A stretch of 64,000 nucleotides of DNA, from NCBI RefSeq assembly GCF_029892105.1, contig NZ_JARZAJ010000021.1:1-64000 (forward strand). The letters are read 5' to 3'. The DNA comes from Kitasatospora sp. GP82 (GTDB taxonomy: Bacteria > Actinomycetota > Actinomycetes > Streptomycetales > Streptomycetaceae). The notes beneath the pieces are model-generated. The model was not told the DNA's origin and made no database searches. It saw only the letters and a program-made list of their open reading frames with translations. Of this stretch, positions 45,760 through 54,303 are shown piece after piece. Position numbers and translations under genes: made by a program. Each line of letters opens with the position of its first letter. Positions within the stretch are counted from its first letter, which is position 1.

Positions 45760-45833
45760 ATCCTCTCCCTCGGCACTCGAGAGCCCTGCGCCCGGAGGCC
45801 CTGCCCCGAACCGTCGGCCCGTGCTCGCCCCGC

Positions 45834-47579
45834 TCATCCGGCGGCCAGGTCACCCACCAGGTCGTGGTGGACAGCCGCCTGTGGCACCCCGGAGCGCAGC
45901 AGCGCGGCCGCGGTCCTGCGCACCATCGCCGGCGGCCCACTGAGATAGGCCCGGCGACCGGACCACGGCCCCCGGCGGAGGACCGCTGCCGGGAGTTCCC
46001 CGGCCTCCGCCCGGCCCCCCGTCCCGCCGGGACCGCCGCCGCCCGGGTCCGTCGAGACCACCGTGTCCGTCGAGACCACCGGGTGGACGCAGAGCCAGGG
46101 GTTGCCGCCGGCCAGGCTCCGCAGCGCTTCGAGCGCGTACAGCCCGGCGTGCGACCGGGCACCGTAGAAGACGTCGACCGAGCGGCCCCCGGCCCCGTAC
46201 GCGGCGACCTCCTCGACCAGTGCGCTGATCGGCGCGATGCCGGTGCCGCCGCCGACGCACAGCAGGTCGGCGCCGCTGCCGTGGTCGACCACCATGCCGC
46301 CTGCTGCCGGGCCCAGCCGCAGCACGTCCCCGGGTGCGGCCCGGTGGACCAGCGCATTGCTCACCCAGCCCGCCTGAACGGCCTTGACATGGAAGGTCAG
46401 CAGCCCGTCCGGGCGAGGTGCGGTGGCGAAGGAGAAGTGCCGCCAGACCCGGGGCCACCAGGGCGTCTCCAAGGTGGTGTACTGCCCGGCACGGTAGGGG
46501 TACGCCTGGTCGGGGCGGACGGTCAGCACCGCGATGTCCGGGGTGCCGAGCCGGTGGGAGACCACCTCCGCCTGCCACCAGGGCGGCGAGCTCTTGGCGG
46601 CCTCCTCGGCCGCGTCGATCATGGTCCTGGCAACCAGCCCGTACACCCGGCGCCAGGCCAGCTCGGCCTCCGCGTCCCACCGACTGCCGCAGTACCGTTC
46701 CAGGGTCGCGACCAGGCACTCCCCCACCGAGCCGTAGTGGCCGGTCAGCGTCCCGAACTTGCGGTGGCCACGGCCGAGTCGGACCAGGTACTCGGTCAGC
46801 CCGGCGGGGTTGTCGGCGCTGCGGGCGGCCATCAGCAGCGAGCGGAACAGCCGGTCCCGCTGGACGTCCATGGCGGCCGGGAAGAGCGACCGGATCTCGG
46901 GGTGGTGGAGGAAGAGCAGGGCGTAGAAGTGCGCGGTGGCCCGGTCGGCGACGGGTTCCACCACGGCCAGTCCAGCCCGGATCAGCTCGATGTCCCTTGC
47001 CGTGGGCGGATGTTGGGCACCCTGACCGGCCGCACCGCTGCCGAGGGCCGGCGGAGTCGGTCCGGTCGGCGCGCCCGCCGCCCAGGCCCGGCTCCAGTGG
47101 TCGCCAGGACCGGCCCAGTTGAGCCCGGGCGCCCGGGTGAACATCGGCTCGATCGCCCGCGCCTGCGGCAGCACCGGCAGCACCGCCGTCGCCGCCGGGG
47201 CGGACGCCATCGGCACCTCGGGCGGCCGGGGCCGCACCGGCACCAGGGGACGGACCGACACCCCGGGTACCGGAATGGACGGCGGCCTGGTCGGCCTGGG
47301 CGGAATCACCGGTCGAAGCACGGCCGTCCGGGCCGAGGGCGGCTGGACCGAGGGCAGCTGGGCCGGGAGTGCCCCCGCTGTCATCGGAGGAGGTTCGGGC
47401 ACTCCCGGCACGGCGTCCGCCGCAGCCGAACCGCGACCCGTTCTGACCAGTAACGAGGTTGACTTCACCGTGACTTGACTAGTGCCCAAGAGAATCGTTC
47501 CGCTTCCGGTCGCCCCTGCAACCACACCTGGCTCTGCGTACTGCTCGCTGATGCCTTCGGTAGCCTGGCACTTCTGCAC
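45834..47579 (-). CDS. Flavohemoglobin-like protein with Pro-rich N-terminus
   Basis: Up to 581 residues. Globin domain at about 190-320 (HFYALLFLHHPEIRSLFPA; proximal His in GRGHRKFG), then an FAD-binding barrel (PYRAGQYTTLE, RHFSFATAPRPDG) and an NAD domain (GGGTGIAPISALVEE, YLSGPPAMV). It would detoxify NO or reduce O2 with NAD(P)H. The first 185 residues are Pro/Arg/Ala-rich and look disordered. The start is uncertain: the longest frame starts at 47579, while the ATG at 47210 has a fitting GAGG five bases upstream. Confidence 0.85.
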   Translation of the reverse strand: MQKCQATEGISEQYAEPGVVAGATGSGTILLGTSQVTVKSTSLLVRTGRGSAAADAVPGVPEPPPMTAGALPAQLPSVQPPSARTAVLRPVIPPRPTRPPSIPVPGVSVRPLVPVRPRPPEVPMASAPAATAVLPVLPQARAIEPMFTRAPGLNWAGPGDHWSRAWAAGAPTGPTPPALGSGAAGQGAQHPPTARDIELIRAGLAVVEPVADRATAHFYALLFLHHPEIRSLFPAAMDVQRDRLFRSLLMAARSADNPAGLTEYLVRLGRGHRKFGTLTGHYGSVGECLVATLERYCGSRWDAEAELAWRRVYGLVARTMIDAAEEAAKSSPPWWQAEVVSHRLGTPDIAVLTVRPDQAYPYRAGQYTTLETPWWPRVWRHFSFATAPRPDGLLTFHVKAVQAGWVSNALVHRAAPGDVLRLGPAAGGMVVDHGSGADLLCVGGGTGIAPISALVEEVAAYGAGGRSVDVFYGARSHAGLYALEALRSLAGGNPWLCVHPVVSTDTVVSTDPGGGGPGGTGGRAEAGELPAAVLRRGPWSGRRAYLSGPPAMVRRTAAALLRSGVPQAAVHHDLVGDLAAG

Positions 47580-47716
47580 AGCTCATCCGACAAATCACGC
47601 GAAGCCCGGACACCCGGCCCGGACACGCGCTACCCTCACCCGTTCTGCATTCGGCCGGCCATGCGCCCCCCTGAAAGCGCATGGCCGCCACCTGCGGACA
47701 GATCGTCAGACTGGTG

Positions 47717-49018
47717 CTAGAGCTGCCGCAGCAGCATCCCCGGCTGTTCGACGCAGTCGGCGACGAAGCGCAGGAACCCGCCTGCGGTCCCGCCGTCGCA
47801 GACCCGGTGGTCGAAGGTGAACGACAGCTGGGTGACCTGCCTGACGGCCAACTCCCCCTCGCGCACCCATGGTTTGGCCGTGATCCGGCCGACCCCGAGC
47901 ATCGCCGCCTCGGGGTGGTTGAGGATGGGGGTGGAGCCGTCCACTCCGAAGACCCCGTAGTTGTTGAGGGTGAAGGTGCCTCCGGTGAGTTCGGCAGGGG
48001 TGAGCCTCCCGGTGCGAGCCGCCTCCGTCAACCTGGCCAGTTCGGCGCCGAGTTGCTCGGTGTTGAGGAGGTGCGCATCCCTGATCACCGGCACCACCAG
48101 ACCGCGCTCGCTCTGCGCCGCGAATCCCAGGTGCACGGCCGAGTGCCGACGGATGACCGAACCATCCTTCTCCACACTGGAGTTGAGCTCGGGGAAGCGA
48201 GTCAGACCAGCGGTGCAGATTCGGGCCAGCAAGGCGAGCACACTGACCTTCGGCCCGGTCGAGCGGTTCAACTGGGCGCGTACGTCCATGAGTTCCGTGG
48301 CATCCGCGTCCACCCAGCAGGTCGCGGCGGGAATCTCCTGGTGGCTGCGGGTGAGCTTCTCGGCGATCGTCCGGCGCAGCCCGCGCAGCGGTACGACCTC
48401 CTCGTCCGCTGCCGCCGCGACCGGAGCGGCGGTCTGGGCCACCGCCCGCTGCACATCCGCCCGCATGATCAGCCCGTCCGGACCGCTCCCGGAGATCCGG
48501 GCCAGATCGAGGCCGTGGTCGCGGGCCATCCGCCGTACCAGCGGCGAGATCACCGGAACCACCGCCGGGGCCACCACCTGCACCGCTGCCGACGCAGCAG
48601 GCGCAGCAGGCGCGGCAGGCGCGGCAGGCGCGGCTTCGCCGACCCGGATCCGGGCCCGGCGAGCGCCCTTGCCGCCCTCCATCACCCCGTACCCGACCAG
48701 CGGCCGCTCGTTCGCGGCCGGGGCCGCCCCCTCGAACGGCCCCGCCCCGGAGTCCGACCCCGGCCCCGACGGCGCGACCGCGACCGTCACCAGCGGCGCG
48801 CCGACCGGGACCTCCTCGCCGACCTCGCCGAACCGCGCGGTGACCACGCCGCCGTAGGGGCAGGGGACTTCGACCACCGCCTTGGCCGTCTCGACCTCCA
48901 CCACCGGCTGGTCGACGGCGATGACCTCGCCGACCTCGACCATCCAGCGCACCACCTCGGCCCCGGTGAGACCTTCACCGAGATCGGGCAGGGTGAACTC
49001 GCGAACCACGGGCATCAT
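47717..49018 (-). CDS. bkdC: Branched-chain 2-oxoacid dehydrogenase E2 (dihydrolipoamide acyltransferase)
   Basis: 433 residues. One lipoyl domain (LPDLGEGLTGAEVVRWM; lipoyl Lys in VETAKAVVE), an Ala/Pro hinge, a peripheral subunit-binding domain (VRRMARDHGLDLARI), and the catalytic domain ending TFDHRVCDGG. ATG doublet at 49018/49015 with GAGGAGTGACG. Two bases after bkdB; the last gene of the operon. Confidence 0.95.
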   Translation of the reverse strand: MMPVVREFTLPDLGEGLTGAEVVRWMVEVGEVIAVDQPVVEVETAKAVVEVPCPYGGVVTARFGEVGEEVPVGAPLVTVAVAPSGPGSDSGAGPFEGAAPAANERPLVGYGVMEGGKGARRARIRVGEAAPAAPAAPAAPAASAAVQVVAPAVVPVISPLVRRMARDHGLDLARISGSGPDGLIMRADVQRAVAQTAAPVAAAADEEVVPLRGLRRTIAEKLTRSHQEIPAATCWVDADATELMDVRAQLNRSTGPKVSVLALLARICTAGLTRFPELNSSVEKDGSVIRRHSAVHLGFAAQSERGLVVPVIRDAHLLNTEQLGAELARLTEAARTGRLTPAELTGGTFTLNNYGVFGVDGSTPILNHPEAAMLGVGRITAKPWVREGELAVRQVTQLSFTFDHRVCDGGTAGGFLRFVADCVEQPGMLLRQL

Positions 49019-49020
49019 CG

Positions 49021-50034
49021 TCACTCCTCCCACTGGAGCCGGGCGACGGCGTCCAGGATCCGGTCCACCCCGGGAAGATGGTGGTGCTCCAACATCGGCG
49101 GCGGGTAAGGGATGTCGAAGCCGGTGACCCGCAGCACGGGCGCGGCCAGGTGGTGGAAGCAGCGTTCGGTGACCCGTGCGGCGATCTCCGCGCCGACCCC
49201 GCCGAAGCCGGTGGACTCGTGCACGATCACGGCCCGCCCGACCGAGCGGACCACCTCCTCGACCGTCACGTCGTCGAAGGGCACCAGGCTGCGCAGATCC
49301 AGCACCGCGAGGTCCCAGCCCTCGGCCTTGGCGGCCTCCGCCGCCTCCAGGCAGACCGGCAGCGAGGGCCCGTAGGTGATCAGCACCGCCGAGCGGCCGG
49401 TGCGCCGCAGTACCGCCTTGCCGATCGGTTCCACGGGCGCCGAGGGGTCCCACTCCTGCTTGCCCCAGTAGAGCCGCTTGGGCTCCAGGAAGACCACCGG
49501 GTCGTCGGAGGCGATGGCCGCCCGCAGCAGCCCGTACGCGTCGGAGACGGTGGCGGGGGTGACCACGTGCAGGCCGGGCGTCTGGGCGTAGTACGCCTCC
49601 GAGGCGTCGCTGTGGTGCTCGACCCCGCCGATACCGCCGCCGTACGGGATGCGGACGGTGATCGGCAGCGGCAGCCTGCCCGCCGTGCGGTTGCGCATCT
49701 TGGCGACGTGCGAGAAGAGTTGTTCGAGCGCGGGGTACGCGAAGGCGTCGAACTGCATCTCCACCACGGGCCGCAGCCCGTACATCGCCATCCCGACGGC
49801 GGTGCCGAGGATGCCGGCCTCGGCGAGCGGGGTGTCCAGGCACCGGTCGGGGCCGAACTCGGCAGCGAGGCCGTCGGTGATCCGGAAGACACCGCCGAGC
49901 GAGCCGACGTCCTCGCCCATCACATGGACGGTCGGATCGGCCCGCATGGCGTCCCGCAGCGCGGAGTTGAGCGCCTGCGCCATGCTGCTGGTCCGTACGG
50001 ACCGTGTCTGGTCCACAAGCGGGGCAGTACTCAT
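49021..50034 (-). CDS. bkdB: Branched-chain 2-oxoacid dehydrogenase E1 beta
   Basis: 337 residues. Transketolase pyrimidine and C-terminal domains: HVMGEDVGSLGGVFRITDGL, EAGILGTAVGMAMYGLRPV, MQFDAFAYPALEQL, GRAVIVHESTGFGGVGAEI. Overlaps bkdA by four bases and precedes bkdC by two. Confidence 0.96.
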   Translation of the reverse strand: MSTAPLVDQTRSVRTSSMAQALNSALRDAMRADPTVHVMGEDVGSLGGVFRITDGLAAEFGPDRCLDTPLAEAGILGTAVGMAMYGLRPVVEMQFDAFAYPALEQLFSHVAKMRNRTAGRLPLPITVRIPYGGGIGGVEHHSDASEAYYAQTPGLHVVTPATVSDAYGLLRAAIASDDPVVFLEPKRLYWGKQEWDPSAPVEPIGKAVLRRTGRSAVLITYGPSLPVCLEAAEAAKAEGWDLAVLDLRSLVPFDDVTVEEVVRSVGRAVIVHESTGFGGVGAEIAARVTERCFHHLAAPVLRVTGFDIPYPPPMLEHHHLPGVDRILDAVARLQWEE

Positions 50035-51209
50035 GGGTTGTGCACCTCGGCCTCCGCAGCCAGCTCGGCTGCCAACTGGGCTGACTGCTCGCGCAGTTGC
50101 GGCGTGAGCTCGGCGTAGACATGGGCGAAGAGGGACATCGGGTCCAGCTCGGCGTCGGCGTGGAACTCGGCGCGCATCCGGGCGGCGAGCACCTCTGCCT
50201 CGTCGGCGGCCTCCTGCACCAGCTGCTCCTCCAGCAGTCCCGCAGCACGCATATGACGCTCCATCAGGAGAATCGGATCGTGCTCGCGCCAGGCGGCGAC
50301 CTCCTCCTCGTTCCGGTAGCGGGTGGCGTCGTCGGCGTTGGTGTGCGCCTCGATGCGGTAGGTGAGCGCCTCGACCAGGGTCGGGCCGCCGCCCGAGCGG
50401 GCCCGTTCGACGGCCTCGGTGAGGACGGCGTGCACGGCGGGGGCGTCGTTGCCGTCCACCAGACGGCCGGGCATGCCGTAGCCGACGGCCTTGTGGGCCA
50501 GGGTGGGCGCGGCGGACTGCTGGGTGAGCGGGACGGAGATGGCGTACCCGTTGTTCTGCACCAGGAAGACCACCGGCGCGTGCAGCACGGCGGCGAAGTT
50601 GAGTGCCTCGTGGAAGTCGCCCTCGCTGGTGCCGCCGTCACCGAGCAGGGCCAGCGCGACCACCTGCTCGCCGCGCAGCCGGGCGGCGTGCGCCAGGCCG
50701 ACGGCGTGCGGGGCCTGGGTGGCCAGCGGAGTGCAGAGCGGGGCGGTGCGGGTGGCGCGCGGGTCGTAGCCGGTGTGGGCCGAGCCGCGCAGCAGGGTGA
50801 GCGCCTCCAGCGGGTCCACGCCCCGGGCGACGACGGCGAGGGTGTCGCGGTAGCTGGGGAAGAGCCAGTCCTGCTCCCGCAGGGCCAGCGCGGCGGCCAC
50901 CTGGCACGCCTCCTGGCCGGTGGATGCGGGGTAGACGGCCAGTCGCCCCTGCTTGGTCAGGGTGGTGGCCTGCTGGTTGTAGCGACGGCCGACCACCAGG
51001 CGGCGGTAGAGCTCGCGCAGCAGCGTCGGGTCGGCCTTCTCCAGCAGCGGAGTACCGAGGACCCGGACGGGGGACTGGTCGGGGAGCAGCGGTGCGGGGT
51101 CGGTCCGTGGGCCGCTCGCGCCGGGCAGCCATCCCGGGACGGGGGCAAGGTTGAGGGAGTCCCCCCGGACGAAGTCTGGGGGAGGGTCGAGAACGGTCAT
51201 CTCGGGCAC
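50031..51209 (-). CDS. bkdA: Branched-chain 2-oxoacid dehydrogenase E1 alpha
   Basis: 392 residues. ThDP-binding motif GDGGTSEGDFHEALNFAAV, then QNNGYAISVPL and the phosphorylation-loop-like EALTYRIEAHTNADDATRYR. The N-terminus is Pro-rich; MTVLDPPPDF at 51200 is an alternative start. First gene of bkdABC, which makes isobutyryl-, 2-methylbutyryl- and isovaleryl-CoA for branched fatty acids and polyketides. Confidence 0.96.
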   Translation of the reverse strand: MPEMTVLDPPPDFVRGDSLNLAPVPGWLPGASGPRTDPAPLLPDQSPVRVLGTPLLEKADPTLLRELYRRLVVGRRYNQQATTLTKQGRLAVYPASTGQEACQVAAALALREQDWLFPSYRDTLAVVARGVDPLEALTLLRGSAHTGYDPRATRTAPLCTPLATQAPHAVGLAHAARLRGEQVVALALLGDGGTSEGDFHEALNFAAVLHAPVVFLVQNNGYAISVPLTQQSAAPTLAHKAVGYGMPGRLVDGNDAPAVHAVLTEAVERARSGGGPTLVEALTYRIEAHTNADDATRYRNEEEVAAWREHDPILLMERHMRAAGLLEEQLVQEAADEAEVLAARMRAEFHADAELDPMSLFAHVYAELTPQLREQSAQLAAELAAEAEVHNP

Positions 51210-51301
51210 CTCCGAAGAGTGGGGAGGGGGTGCGGCAGGGGCAGGGGTGATGCCGTGGTGAGCGAGGGTGGAGTGGCAGGTCTCCGGGGCCTCATCTCCC
51301 T

Positions 51302-51315
51302 ACCGATTGTTCGGT
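51302..51315. promoter_or_regulatory. Candidate TetR-family operator upstream of bkdA and the Lrp gene
   Basis: ACCGATTGTTCGGT lies 93 bases before bkdA and 75 before the divergent Lrp gene. The sequence differs by one base from ACCGATCGTTCGGT upstream of paaN (54247-54260). The pattern resembles operators of PaaR/FadR-type TetR proteins, and a TetR gene lies between the two sites. Confidence 0.6.
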
Positions 51316-51389
51316 CGTCTGTTCATTCTGGCCACAGCTGCGCCAAGGTGGTGGACAATCGGCCCGATCAGCGGTCTGCTGGTGGCAGC

Positions 51390-51893
51390 ATGTCCAATCC
51401 GGGAGGGCGGGGGGCCGTGTCCGCTGAACAGATGTCCAGGCTCGATCAGTCCAGGCTCGACCGGGTCGACCGGTCGATCCTCCGCCTGCTCCAGCAGGAC
51501 GGCCGGGCCTCGATCCGCTCCGTCGCCGAGCGGGTGCACGTCTCCCGGGCCAACGCGTACGCCCGGATATCCAGGATGGTCGAGGACGGCGTCATCCGCG
51601 GCTTCACAGCGCGCGTGGACCATGAGAAGGCCGGGCAGGGGGCCTCGGCGTACGTCACGCTGAAGATCGTGCAGAACTCCTGGCGCACCGTCCGCGACCA
51701 GCTGCTGGAACTGCCCGGGGTGGCCCACATCGCGCTGGTCGGCGGCGAGTTCGACGTCCTGATGCTGGTCCACACCGCCGACAACCGTGCGCTGCGCGAG
51801 CTGGTGCTGAACAGGATCCAGGGCATCCCGCAGGTGCTGGCCACCCAGACCCTGCTGGTCTTCGAGGAGACCGACCAGGTACCCCCGGACTAG
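51390..51893 (+). CDS. Lrp/AsnC-family regulator, divergent from bkd
   Basis: 167 residues from the ATG at 51390; a GTG at 51417 (VSAEQMSRLD) preceded by GGGAGGG is equally possible. HTH with LDRVDRSILRLLQQDGRASIRSV and NAYARISRMVEDGVI; RAM/Lrp effector domain with GEFDVLMLVHTADN. Divergent from bkdABC, like BkdR-type activators that respond to branched-chain amino acids. Its stop codon overlaps the TetR stop on the other strand in a CTAG. Confidence 0.9.
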   Translation: MSNPGGRGAVSAEQMSRLDQSRLDRVDRSILRLLQQDGRASIRSVAERVHVSRANAYARISRMVEDGVIRGFTARVDHEKAGQGASAYVTLKIVQNSWRTVRDQLLELPGVAHIALVGGEFDVLMLVHTADNRALRELVLNRIQGIPQVLATQTLLVFEETDQVPPD

Positions 51894-52480
51894 GCCCTGG
51901 GGGCGCGCAGCCCGTCGAAGGCGAGGTGGACGACCGCCTCGGCGACACCGTCGGCCGCCCTGGCGCCCGGGCGGTACCACTCCACAATGGAGTTGATCAT
52001 GCCGAAGAGCAGCCGGGTGGCCAGCCGGGGCTCCACGTCGGAGCGCAGTTCACCCGCGGTGACGGCGGCGCGCAGCAGTTCCGCGACCTGGTGGTCGAAC
52101 TCCCGGCGACGCTCCAGCGCCCACAGCTCGGTGGGGGTGTTGCCGCGCACCCGCAGCAGCAGGGTGACGTACGGCAGCTCGTCGAGCAGCACCTCGGCCG
52201 TGCGCCGCACGACGTGCTCCAGCCGGTCCACCGGGCGGCCGGCCCGGGCGGCCGGCTCGTCCAGGATGGCGAAGAGGCCGTCCAGCGCCCGCCCGACGGC
52301 GAGGCGCAGCAGCTCCTCCTTGCCGCGTACGTGGTGGTAGATCGAGGACTTGGAGATCCCGGCCGCCTTCGAGAGGTCCTCCATCGAGGTCCCGTCGTAC
52401 CCGCGCTCGTTGAAGACCTCGACGGTCACGGCCAGCAGTGACTCGACGGTGTACGCGGTGCGGGTGGTGTTCTCGGCCAT
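51890..52480 (-). CDS. TetR-family regulator
   Basis: 196 residues. HTH at about 30-50: TSMEDLSKAAGISKSSIYHHV. The ligand domain ends MINSIVEWYRPG, a signature of TetR repressors for acyl-CoA or phenylacetyl-CoA metabolism (TetR_C type near PaaR). Likely binds the 14-mers at 51302 and 54247. Convergent with the Lrp gene, sharing a four-base stop overlap. Confidence 0.88.
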   Translation of the reverse strand: MAENTTRTAYTVESLLAVTVEVFNERGYDGTSMEDLSKAAGISKSSIYHHVRGKEELLRLAVGRALDGLFAILDEPAARAGRPVDRLEHVVRRTAEVLLDELPYVTLLLRVRGNTPTELWALERRREFDHQVAELLRAAVTAGELRSDVEPRLATRLLFGMINSIVEWYRPGARAADGVAEAVVHLAFDGLRAPRA

Positions 52481-52822
52481 GGGACCGAGTATCCTCGCCG
52501 CCCTGGCAGCACGTCAGCCCGGGGTCACAACGCACATCCACCGCACGGATCCGCATCACGCGTACCCGGCTCACCTCCGCATACGGAGACCGCGGCCACC
52601 GGTTTCCGTACCTTTCCCACCGATTACGGGATTTCACCACCTGAACTCGCCGGAACTCGGCAGAACTCACCGGAGGTCGGCGGAACTCCGCGAAAGCGAA
52701 TTCGCGCACCGCCCCCACCCGGGCAGCGAGACCTCGGTGTTTCCAAGGCGGCCGGATAGACTCCCCGTTCACCGCAGGATCCCCGGCGGTGTGGTGACGG
52801 CGACCTGCGGAGGGGCCCCACA
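52481..52822. other. Intergenic region with the 10-bp tandem repeat
   Basis: 342 bases, divergent promoter space for the TetR gene and the PIG-V-like gene. Besides the five-unit repeat at 52643-52692 it has the palindromes CTCCGCATACGGAG (near 52591) and GCGAATTCGC (52696-52705). No ORF of coding character. Confidence 0.6.
52643..52692. repeat. Five tandem 10-bp units GAACTCNNCG
   Basis: Exact period of ten: GAACTCGCCG, GAACTCGGCA, GAACTCACCG, GAGGTCGGCG, GAACTCCGCG. The GCGAATTCGC palindrome begins 4 bases after the last unit. Ten bases is close to one helical turn, so the units face the same side of the DNA; a multimeric regulator site is plausible. Confidence 0.85.
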
Positions 52823-54115
52823 GTGAGCGCGATACAGGACACGGTGGCGCCGGAGCGCCGTACGTTCTCCGGCGAATCCGCGGCGCCACCGTCCGAGTCC
52901 GCGCCCCCACACATACCCGGGGCCGACGGCTTCCGCGTCCGCTTCCGCCAGGGTGCGGCCCGGTTCGGGCCCGCGCTGGCACTGTTCGGAGCGGTGAAGC
53001 TGGTCGGCTTCTCGGTCTTCATGCTGCTGCTGGATTCCTCCAACCGCTTCCACAATCTGGATCCGCGATTCGGCGGCGGTTCGCACCCGTGGGACGTCCT
53101 CGCCAGCTGGGACGGCTGGTGGTACCAGCAGGTCGCGCAATTCGGCTACCACCCGCAGCTGATAGCGGAACCCGGCGGATTCTTCAGCGTCCAGCAGAAT
53201 TCCTCGGCCTTCTTCCCGCTCTATCCGGGTCTGATACGCCTGGTCGCCGACTGCACCGGCCTCGGCCTCTACGGCGCCGGGATGCTGGTCTCGATCGTCG
53301 CCTCCTTCGCCGCCGCCGCGGGGATCTACGCGGTCACCGCACAACTGGCCGGTGCGAGAACGGGCGTGATCGCGGCGGCGCTCTGGGGCGCCTTCCCGGG
53401 GTCGGGCGTGGAGTGGGCCGTCTACAGCGAGTCGCTCTTCGTCGCCCTGACCGCCTGGTCCTGCTACTTCGTGATCAGCAGGCAGTGGCTGAACGCCGCA
53501 CTGATCACCTTCATCGCCGGTCTGAGCCGCCCGACCTCGATGACCCTGATCGCGGGTGTCGCCCTCTCCGCCCTGATCGCGCTGTTCCGCCGCAGGGACG
53601 GTGTGCTCGGCCCGCTGACCGCGATCCTGCTGCCGCCGCTGAGCTTCTTCGGCTACATCGGCTGGGTCGGCTACCGGATGGGGCACTGGGACGGCTACCT
53701 CACCCTCCAGCGGGGCGCCTGGCTGCACTTCTTCGACTTCGGCAAGTACACCTGGAACGCGGTCACCCACGTTCTGACCGGCGACAACAACTACCTCTTC
53801 GCGTACCCGACCGAGGATCTGATCGCCGTCCTGGTGCTCTTCGCGCTGCCCTGTCTGCTGGTCCCGCTGCTGCGGCTGCGACCACCGCTGGTGATCACCG
53901 TCTACACCCTGGGCACCCTGGTCCTGGCCCTGGGCAGCCAGCAGATGTTCGGCACCCTCTCCCGCTTCGTCCTGCCGGTCTTCCCCCTCACGATCCCGCT
54001 CGCCCTCGCACTGCGGCGGCTCTCCCTGCCCTCGCTGGCCACCGTCCTCGGCGTTGGCGCCATCGCCTCCGGCTGGTTCGCCGGCTACGTCATCTTCGAG
54101 CTGGGCATCCCGTAG
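52823..54115 (+). CDS. PIG-V-like mannosyltransferase family membrane protein
   Basis: 430 residues, GTG start with GGAGGGG upstream. About ten helices. The first outer loop has SWDGWWYQQVAQFGYHPQL, with the catalytic Asp of GT-C enzymes in a W-D-x-x-W setting, and FFPLYPGLIRLV follows. Resembles PF04188 (PIG-V) enzymes that transfer mannose from polyprenyl-P-mannose. The acceptor in actinomycetes is unknown (protein O-mannosylation or a glycolipid). Confidence 0.83.
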   Translation: MSAIQDTVAPERRTFSGESAAPPSESAPPHIPGADGFRVRFRQGAARFGPALALFGAVKLVGFSVFMLLLDSSNRFHNLDPRFGGGSHPWDVLASWDGWWYQQVAQFGYHPQLIAEPGGFFSVQQNSSAFFPLYPGLIRLVADCTGLGLYGAGMLVSIVASFAAAAGIYAVTAQLAGARTGVIAAALWGAFPGSGVEWAVYSESLFVALTAWSCYFVISRQWLNAALITFIAGLSRPTSMTLIAGVALSALIALFRRRDGVLGPLTAILLPPLSFFGYIGWVGYRMGHWDGYLTLQRGAWLHFFDFGKYTWNAVTHVLTGDNNYLFAYPTEDLIAVLVLFALPCLLVPLLRLRPPLVITVYTLGTLVLALGSQQMFGTLSRFVLPVFPLTIPLALALRRLSLPSLATVLGVGAIASGWFAGYVIFELGIP

Positions 54116-54130
54116 ACCCCGCCTTACGGA

Positions 54131-54184
54131 CAAGGGGCAACCCTCCCGGAGCAAGGGGCAACCCTCCGGGAGGGTTGCCCCTTG
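54131..54184. terminator. Terminator with duplicated left arm
   Basis: CAAGGGGCAACCCTCC occurs twice (54131-54146, 54152-54167) and its inverse once (54169-54184). Either copy can pair with the single inverse arm, so two alternative hairpins are possible. Position: just after the PIG-V-like stop codon. Confidence 0.8.
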
Positions 54185-54246
54185 CTGTGGGCCGTGCTCG
54201 CCCCGGAAGGTTTCCTTGGGTCGCCGAGGATTTGCCTCTTGCCCCG

Positions 54247-54260
54247 ACCGATCGTTCGGT
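54247..54260. promoter_or_regulatory. Candidate TetR-family operator upstream of paaN
   Basis: ACCGATCGTTCGGT, 44 bases before the paaN ATG, inside a 16-bp near-palindrome CCGACCGATCGTTCGG (one mismatched pair). Similar to PaaR operators described in other bacteria. A one-base variant lies upstream of bkdA. Confidence 0.7.
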
Positions 54261-54303
54261 TACGCTGAGGGGTGTCCCGTCCGCCCCCTCGGAGGAGCGC
54301 ACC

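Noticed and set aside
54131..54184. Possible short CRISPR-like repeat
   Set aside because: Only two direct copies with an inverse copy and no spacers of constant length; a terminator explains it.
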